A stretch of DNA of 64,000 nucleotides from Datura wrightii (taxonomy: Eukaryota; Streptophyta; Magnoliopsida; Solanales; Solanaceae), in assembly GCA_035772735.1 (NCBI GenBank), contig JASDFA010000016.1, forward strand, positions 170,009,001 through 170,073,000, read 5' to 3'. The notes beneath the pieces were generated by a model that searched no databases, had not been told where the DNA came from, and was given only the letters and a program-made list of their open reading frames with translations. Position numbers and translations under genes: made by a program. Shown piece by piece: positions 57,333 to 64,000 of the stretch. Within the stretch, counting starts at the first letter, position 1, and each line of letters starts with the position of its first letter.

Positions 57333-58766
57333 TGTTCGGTCTTTGTTATATGGGTATAAAGCTACACGCAAGTGCGCGTGGTCGAACAAATAGTAAAGTG
57401 GCTTAAGTAAGCCAAGTATCGATCCCAAAGCGACTGGGATGAAGTGCAATCTGCTCAAGTGTACTATATTTTAATTCTAAAAATGCAGACAACAGCGTAA
57501 CCAAAGGTTTGATATTTTGATTTATAATTTTTATACTAAATCTAAAACAACTATCTAATTTGAGTCTGAACTATGAATGAGAGCATGCTGAGGTTAAACG
57601 AACATGTAATGATATTAATTATCGACATAATTTGGTTAGTCTTTTCCTCCGGTTGCTAGACAAGAACTATTGCCAAGAGATTAAAACTCTCGTATTTAAC
57701 CCCACTTAAGAATCATGAACCATCCATCTACATTCCTGTGATTAAATGCAATTCATGTTCTAGCCATACAAATCCGGTTCCTAAATTGACTAATACGACT
57801 TTCAGGTATATTTCTATCCTGAAAGTAAATCAATTCTCAATTTTCCCAAACTAAGAAAAGATCATATCCTATTAATTCACAACTTTCCAATTTCTTGCTC
57901 TCTCGAGTGAAACCGGACTTTTTAGATGTACATTAATGTAGGCCACACATTAATGCAGTAAGAACAAGAATTAATAGAACAACCATGGAAGAAAAGATGA
58001 AAAACCAAAGAATCAATGATCACATTTCATTACAAGTGTTCATAACCTCAGCAAGAAGATGAATTAGCCACTCATTTGTGGATTAAACATCGTTAAATGA
58101 GTGTTAAAGATACAAGCAATTGAATACAAGGAGAAGGAAAGACAGAAAAACCCTGATAATTTCGTCCCCTCAACTGCCTGTAACCCACGTTCTTGCTCCA
58201 CCAAGTCAGAATCTCTCAAATAAAACCTAAGTGTGCTATTTATAGTAGTGGGACTTTTTCCCGGAATAACAAGCAACGTGTCACGGAGTGCATCGCGGAG
58301 CACGGCCTCCGTGACACGCCACTGACGCGAAAGCTCTCTGGAAATCACTCCAAATTGGCCTCGGCAGCCCCCTGCCGCGTTGGCAGCGTGTCACGCTGCT
58401 TGGGCAGCGCGTTGACACCTCATTGTCGCACAGCCAACCTGCCGTGGCACGTTGCCAACGTGCAGGTGGGCTGTTGTGACCAGCTTGCCTACCGTGGCAC
58501 GTTGCCGACGCGCAGGTGGGCTGTTTTGTGCCTCCTCTTTGCCGACGTGCGCGAGTTAATTCCGTTTCCAAGCCTCTACTTGACCAACTCATGGATTAGT
58601 TGCTCAAAAGTCATCAAAACCTACAAAACAAAGGCTAATCATGTTGGTTAGCACTTATCCTCACATTCATATAAAATTACATGAAAATGTATACAATTAC
58701 TTAGTTAAACAAGACTAGTTTAAGTCACAAAGCGTATCTCGGGCATGCTAGTTTTGCCCGTGATCA
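57333..58766 (-). repeat. Element VIII LTR, copy 1
   Basis: The minus-strand TATAAATAG is at 58236-58244. Its GC-rich block (58265-58560) includes the 12-base inverted repeat CGTGTCACGGAG/CTCCGTGACACG (58277-58318) and a 50-bp tandem duplication with CCGTGGCACGTTGCC at 58442 and 58492. The polypurine AAGTGTGGGGTTG (minus) adjoins at 58767. Confidence 0.88.
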
Positions 58767-60659
58767 CAACCCCACACTTAAAGCCTTGTTCATCCTCGAA
58801 CAACCTTTTACATATCATGCATATGGAGACTCCCACATAACTAATTTAGCAAGATAATTCAAGTTACGGCTATAATGATTACGTAAGATACAAGCTAAAA
58901 ATCGAGCCTGCATGATTTGATCATTGAAATGAAGTACAACTATGTTAAGACTTCTTAACCTCAAGAATCGACTCTCAATCTTAGCAAACTCATGCAAATC
59001 AACTTATTAAGAAATTCCACATGAATTATATCCTTCATTCAACATGTGCCCCTCATGGAAAGAGAGTTACCCAATTTCACATGCAAAAACAATTTTTATA
59101 TCACAACATGTGTGGGTACATGCATAGAATTACACTCACTCTCACAAAGAATTCACATGCATCATGTAATGACCCATAAGCTTGCCCTTAGTGTTTTATT
59201 CCACTAATTTAAGGATGTATGAATGTAAGATCAAGTAGGACTTTTTAGGTTGTAATGTAACTCAGGTGCGGGTAAGTACTATTATTGCCAGTAATAGTGA
59301 CTATCTTTCCTAAGCGCTTTTAATACATCACGCCTTCATTACAAACTTCCGTTCCCTCACTTCACCTTTTTCTCTTTTCATCTTTCTTTTTCCTCTTTTG
59401 TTCCCCGCTTTCTTTAGGCACTTTTAGCTTATTAGTAAGGAGTTCTATAAGTAACTTTTCATTTATTTATTTTCTTACTCCCTACTAATACTCACCCATA
59501 TTCAAACAAGTGCACCCTCGACCTTTCTCAACTCTTACAATTGCTACTTTCCCTTCTTTTTCATTCTTCTCACTCCTTTACTCTTTCGTATTTTTCCTTT
59601 AAGCGCTTAGGAGTTTTGTTTCAATTTCAAGGCTAATGAAAGAAAAAGGATTAAGCTTATGTTGCAGCTATCAAAGAATAGGCCCAAGGCTCAATGGGGT
59701 TAACTAGGATTAATTTTTCAAGGTAGGTATAATGAGGGATAAAAGTTTGGTTCATTCAAAGAATAGCCTAAATCATCTCCTACAATTCACATCCTTCATT
59801 TCATTTTATAAACACACCAGGCAATTTCTAGACAATCCACAATAGCACAGAATACTCAAAAACCTTGCACTTATGGCACATGCTCAAATCAAGACGCATT
59901 CAGTAGACTCTTACTCAGCTAATTACAAGAATTCAGAATTAAACTTCAATCATCTTGAGTCAAATTCAAGAGCCTAAGTGTCTCACACAAAGTTATACAC
60001 TTGCATGCTTCAACACTGAACATACTTGCATCTTATAATCATGTATAGCACATAGCAAGAACCTCAAGCATCGAGTAGTTACGGGTTCACAAACCCACAA
60101 CCTATCGACTAATTTTTCCTCAAGACGGTCGTCATCCATCCATCGTCGGAAAAAGTCCCTAGCTATGACTAAAAACCTTATATACATACAAAGAAAAGAA
60201 AAAGAAAATTTTTATTTTTCGGTTCAAAGACCCCCCGTCGGAAAAAAACCGAAAAGAAAAACCAACGGGTGATGAAGTCATGCTTAATTCACAAAAAATT
60301 TTCAAATTTTTCAAATTTTTCACAAGCATTACATTCACCAAAAATCGTTAAGCAAAAAAAAAATTGAAATTTACCTCACACCACACTTAAATCATGCTAT
60401 GTCCTCATAGCATAAAATTAACATTTAAAGAGGGTGAGAAATACTCCCTGAGGCCTTTAGGCCTAGCTAATAGCATGCCTTTCTCCAACTTTGCACAAGT
60501 GAGTGTTCGAACCCACACTTTTTCTCTTCCATGCTTGTTAGCTTCCTCCTCCACGGGTACTCAAACTTCCCCTCCATTTGTGCTTAACTTTCCACCAAAA
60601 CAACACAAGATGAAAAATAAATAAAATAAACTTAAATGCAAGAAATTAAAATGGTACCC
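58767..60659 (-). other. 3' untranslated part of element VIII, first copy
   Basis: No supported gene. Blocks shared with element III's 3' region include a pyrimidine-rich stretch at about 59340-59600 ending in TTAAGCGCTTAGG, CAAGACGGTCGTCATCCATC near 60122, and AAGAATCGACTCTCA near 58961. Confidence 0.6.
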
Positions 60660-60667
60660 ATGGTACC

Positions 60668-60685
60668 CTTGGGTTGCCTCCCAAG
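60668..60685 (-). other. Conserved hairpin, AGGCAA loop (element VIII)
   Basis: The minus strand reads CTTGGG, AGGCAA, CCCAAG: a perfect 6-bp stem. GGCGCTG precedes it as in element III. It lies about 80 bases after the ORF stop at 60766. Confidence 0.8.
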
Positions 60686-60765
60686 CAGCGCCTAATTTTT
60701 CATCGCGGCACGACGTATCAAGTTTCACCGCTTTTTCCTCCACCTTGAGGATATGAATCTCACCC

Positions 60766-61671
60766 CTAATTTCTCTCTAATTTCCTCTTATGCTCCAGGG
60801 GTGGTGGTGAAAAATTGTAAGGACCAAGCAGTAGATGTTGCCTTTTGAACTTTTTGGCCCTTAAGTAATCGAAGTCATTTTGTCTCTCTGAGTTAGCAAA
60901 TTTCAAAATATACGGGGCTTGGACCTCCTCTAGACATTTCTCTATAAGATTGGAAGACTCTATTTCTATGTTTTCAACCAAACTTAATGTCGAAAAATGC
61001 TTTGAGTGTGGTCCAATAAACCTCAACTCTGAAAATGCATTGTGCTTAACCTCCTTACTTGTATACACCTTCTCAGCATCGACATCTATCTCTCCATTAA
61101 TGTCAACTGGGGGATACTCTATCTCTTCTTCCATGAATGGATTTTCCATAAGTGTGAGCCCATCACAGGGACACTCAAGAGATTCTAATTGTTCGGCTTC
61201 ATCCAAAAATTCACCCTTGTCTTCCTCTTGTAGTTCCTCTTGAATATCGGCTAAAACTATCACCTGCAATTTATCACAAGCTTCAGCCTCAACAATCATC
61301 TCCGTGAGTTTGACGCTCATCCTTTCTAGAGACTCTGCATTCTCTTCTTGTTGAATTCTCAATACTGCCATCGCCTTCTTCATTGCTTCTGATTGCTCCA
61401 GGAGTTGTTTCAGCATGTCTTCTATTTGAGCTTGGCGTTACAAGTCCTCATTTTTAGCATGCCTATATTCAGCAAAAACAACAGAAGGATCATAGTAGGG
61501 GCTTGGGGGAGGGGAATATGCATTCGGACAGCCATCCCAATGGCCATCTTGACCACCACATATATTGCACGTGTTACAGTGTTTCCACGAGTGGTGTCCT
61601 CCGCAATTCAGACCAGATTCGCTAAAATATGAGTATCCACCATTTATACCATTTGTATTCCACGATGTCAT
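60766..61671 (-). pseudogene. Gag-position ORF of element VIII, unknown function, one in-frame stop
   Basis: From ATG 61671 (MTSWNTNGINGG) one frame runs about 302 codons to 60766 with a single TAA at 61438. The N-terminal part has a Cys/His cluster (CGGHHSWKHCNTCNICGG, then DGHWDGCP) that resembles a zinc knuckle with altered spacing. A Pro/Tyr-rich hinge follows, then a Glu/Lys-rich coiled-coil-like region (MLKQLLEQSEAMKKAMAVL) and an acidic stretch. The C-terminus is basic (KKFKRQHLLLGPYNFSPPPL). Position after the primer site suggests a remodelled gag, but no capsid domain is seen. Function unknown. Confidence 0.6.
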
Positions 61672-61803
61672 GTCAATAAGGGTATCCAAAAAAGAAAAAA
61701 ATAAAATGGAAAAGAATTAAAACAAACACTAAGACCAAGTTGTCAGCACTAAGAAAAAAAATATAGTAAATTTACACTTAAGAAAAATTCACCAATTGCC
61801 AGT

Positions 61804-61818
61804 CCCCAGCAACGGCGA
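61804..61818 (-). other. Degraded tRNA-Asp primer site, element VIII
   Basis: The minus strand TTCGCCGTTGCTGGGG differs at about three positions from TGGCGCCGTTGCCGGGG and lies eight bases from the LTR edge at 61827. Confidence 0.65.
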
Positions 61819-61826
61819 AAAAAACT

Positions 61827-63261
61827 TGTTCGGTCTTTGTTATATGGGTATAAAGCTACACGTAAGTGCACGTGGTCGAACAAGTAGTAAAGTGGCTTAA
61901 GTAAGCCAAGTATCGATCCCAAAGGGACTGGGATGAAGTGCAATCTCCTCAAGTGTACTATCTTTTAATTCTAAAAATGTAGACAACAGTGTAACCAAAG
62001 GTTTGATATTTTGATTTATAATTTTTATACTAAATCTAAAACAACTATCTAATTTGAGTCTGAACTATGAATGAGAGCATGCTGAGGTTAAATGAACATG
62101 TAATGAAATTAATTATCGACATAATTTGGTTAGTCTTTTACTTCGGTTGCTAGCCAAGAACTATTGCCAAGAGATTAAAACTCTCGTATTTAACCCCACT
62201 TAAGAATCATGAACCATCCACCTACATTCCTGTGATTAAATGCAATTCATGTTCTAGCCATACAAACCCGATTCCTAAATTGACTAATACGACTTTCAGG
62301 TATATTTCTATCCTGAAAGTAAATCAATTCTCAATTTTCCCAAACTAAGAAAAGATCATATCCTATTAATTTCACAACTTTCCAATTTCTTGCTCTCTCG
62401 AGTGAAACCGGACTTTTTAGATGTACATTAACGTAGGCCACACATTAATGCAGTAAGAACAAGAATTAATAGAACAACCATGGAAGAAAAGATGAAAAAC
62501 CAAAGAATCAATGATCACATTTCATTACAAGTGTTCATAACCTCAGCAAGAAGATGAATTAGCCACTCATTTGTGGATTAAACATCGTTAAATGAGTGTT
62601 AAAGATACAAGAAATTGAATACAAGGAGAAGGAAAGACAGAAAAACCCTAATAATTTCGTCCCCTCAACTGCCTGTAACCCACGTTCTTGCTCCACCAAG
62701 TCAGAATCTCTCAAATAAAACCTAAGTGTGCTATTTATAGTAGTGGGACTTTTTCTCGGAATAACAAGCAACGTGTCACGGAGTGCATCGAGGAGCACAG
62801 CCTCCGTGACACGCCACTGACGCGAAAGCTCTCTGGAAATCACCCGAAATTGGCGTCGGCAGCCCCCTGTCGCGTTGGCAGCGCGTCACGCTACTTGGGC
62901 AGCGCGTTGACACCTCATTGTCGCGCAGCCAACCTACCGTGGCACGTTGCCAATGTGCAGGTGGGCTGTTGTGACCAGCTTGCCTGCCGTGGCACGTTGC
63001 CGACGCGCAGGTGGGCTGTTTTGTGCCTCCTCTTTGCCGACGTGCGCGAGTTAATTCCGTTTCCAAGCCTCTACTTGACCAACTCATTGATTAGTTGCTC
63101 AAAAGTCATCAAAACCTACAAAACAAAGGCTAATCATGTTGGTTAGCACTTATCCTCACATTCATATAGAATTACTTGAAAATATATACAATTACTTAGA
63201 TAAACAAGACTAATTTAAGTCACAAAGCGTATCTTGGGCATGCTAGTTTTGCCCGTGATCA
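61827..63261 (-). repeat. Element VIII LTR, copy 2
   Basis: 1435 bp. TATAAATAG (minus) at 62731-62739. The 12-base inverted repeat is at 62772-62813, with both arms intact. On its right the internal 3' region starts again instead of flanking DNA. Confidence 0.88.
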
Positions 63262-64000
63262 CAACCCCACACTTAAAGCCTTGTTCATCCTTGAACAACC
63301 TTTTACATATCACGCATATGGAGACTCCCACATAACTAATTTAGCAAGATAATTCAAGTTACGGTTATAATGATTATGTAAGATACAAGCTAAAAATCGA
63401 GCCTGCATGATTTGATCATTGAAATGAAGTACAACTATGTTAAGACTTCTTAACCTCAAGAATCGACTCTCAATCTTAGCAAACTCATGCAAATCAACTG
63501 ATTAAGAAATTCCACATGAATTATATCCTTCATTCAACATGTGCCCCTCACGGAAAGAGAGTTACCCAATTTCACATGCAAAAACAATTTTTATATCACA
63601 ACATGTGTGGGTACATGCATAGAATTACACTCACTATCACAAAGAATTCACATGCATCATGTAATGACCCATAAGCTTGCCTTTAGTATTTTATTCCACT
63701 AATTTAAGGATGTATGAATGTAAGATCAAGTAGGACTTTTTAGGTTGTAATGTAACTCAGGTGCGGGTAAGTACTATTATTGCCAGTAATAGTGACTATC
63801 TTTCCTAAGCGCTTTTAATACATCACGCCTTCATTACAAACTTCCATTCCCTCACTTCACCTTTTTCTCTTTTCATCTTTCTTTTTCCTCTTTTGTTCCC
63901 CCTTTCTTTAGGCACTTTTAGCTTATTAGTAAGGAGTTCTATAAGTAACTTTTCATTTATTTATTTTCTTACTCCCTACTAATACTCACCCATATTCAAA
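63262..64000 (-). other. Second internal copy of element VIII, cut by window
   Basis: It repeats 58767-59505 with only scattered substitutions, including the polypurine tract, CATATGGAGACTCCCACAT and the pyrimidine-rich stretch. No gene in the visible part. Confidence 0.85.

Larger units (their letters stand above)
57333..64000 (-). mobile_element. Element VIII: tandem array of a small Athila-like non-autonomous element
   Basis: LTR (57333-58766), internal region (58767-61826), LTR (61827-63261), then a second internal region (63262-64000, cut by the window) nearly identical to the first. The repeat unit is 4494 bp. LTRs of 1434-1435 bp with TG...CA ends agree at about 98% by eye. Related to element III by LTR start TGTTCGG, the GC-rich block, the polypurine tract and 3'-region blocks. 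No protease, RT or integrase. Confidence 0.87.

Noticed and set aside
58193..58651. Plus-strand open frame of 152 codons in the element VIII LTR, repeated at 62688-63146
   Set aside because: It lies antisense over the GC-rich promoter block and is kept in both LTRs because the LTRs are near-identical; no protein motif.
59993..60187. Small minus-strand frame starting MDDDRL, with a similar start at 21241-21483
   Set aside because: The shared start comes from the conserved block AAGACGGTCGTCATCCATCC; downstream the proteins diverge beyond what a kept gene would show.
1..64000. CRISPR arrays, bacterial operons, rRNA genes
   Set aside because: No regularly spaced short repeats, no bacterial gene organisation and no rRNA-like sequence; the content is plant retrotransposon DNA.

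Overview
The window is plant nuclear DNA made almost wholly of nested, decayed LTR retrotransposons, typical of gene-poor heterochromatin in a large genome. I see no host gene, no rRNA or tRNA gene and no CRISPR array. Element style (Tekay-type chromoviruses with 2.3-kb LTRs and initiator-Met primer sites, Athila-like elements with tRNA-Asp primer sites, a Tat-like gag) suggests a eudicot, and I suspect Solanaceae. That taxonomic guess is from memory and is not proven here.

Left half (1-34.7 kb). The oldest layer is a Tat-like element IV on the minus strand, whose gag is split between 1.8-1.93 kb and 31.2-33.1 kb. Plus-strand Tekay element II (1938-31179, 5-bp duplication GAATC) sits inside that gag. 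Element II was itself hit twice. Minus-strand Tekay element I (3985-13662) lies in its 5' LTR. Minus-strand Athila-like element III (18635-28495, duplication TCAGG) lies in its integrase C-terminus. A 759-bp rearranged TRIM (31535-32293, duplication ATAAT) also sits in element IV's gag.

Right half (34.7-64 kb). Minus-strand Tekay-like element V (about 34.7-42.3 kb) carries an Athila-like solo LTR (35901-37317, duplication AGGCT) in its 3' LTR. Its 5' LTR is broken by plus-strand Athila element VI (42321-53459 and probably beyond). Element VI is interrupted by Tekay element VII (from 53460). The gag of VII holds a probable hAT-like end (56419), which is interrupted by a tandem LTR-internal-LTR-internal array of small Athila-like element VIII (57333-64000, cut by the window).

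None of the elements looks autonomous now: all gag-pol frames carry stops or frameshifts. Elements III and VIII are non-autonomous by structure, since neither has a reverse transcriptase or integrase, yet their LTR pairs are the most alike in the window (about 97-98% by eye). They were therefore probably mobilised in trans and are among the youngest layers.

The most interesting signals are non-coding. First, a short hairpin with invariant loop AGGCAA and covarying 6-bp stems lies at the end of the first coding unit in three different Athila-like elements (24481, 49675, 60668). Second, element III has an internal copy of its LTR promoter block in front of its second ORF. Third, an intron ends a few bases before the ORF2 start codon in both III and VI. 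Fourth, the TRIM is a foldback with a 5-bp duplication. Fifth, a CpG-rich palindromic word, ACGAGTCGT, is scattered through LTRs of unrelated clades.
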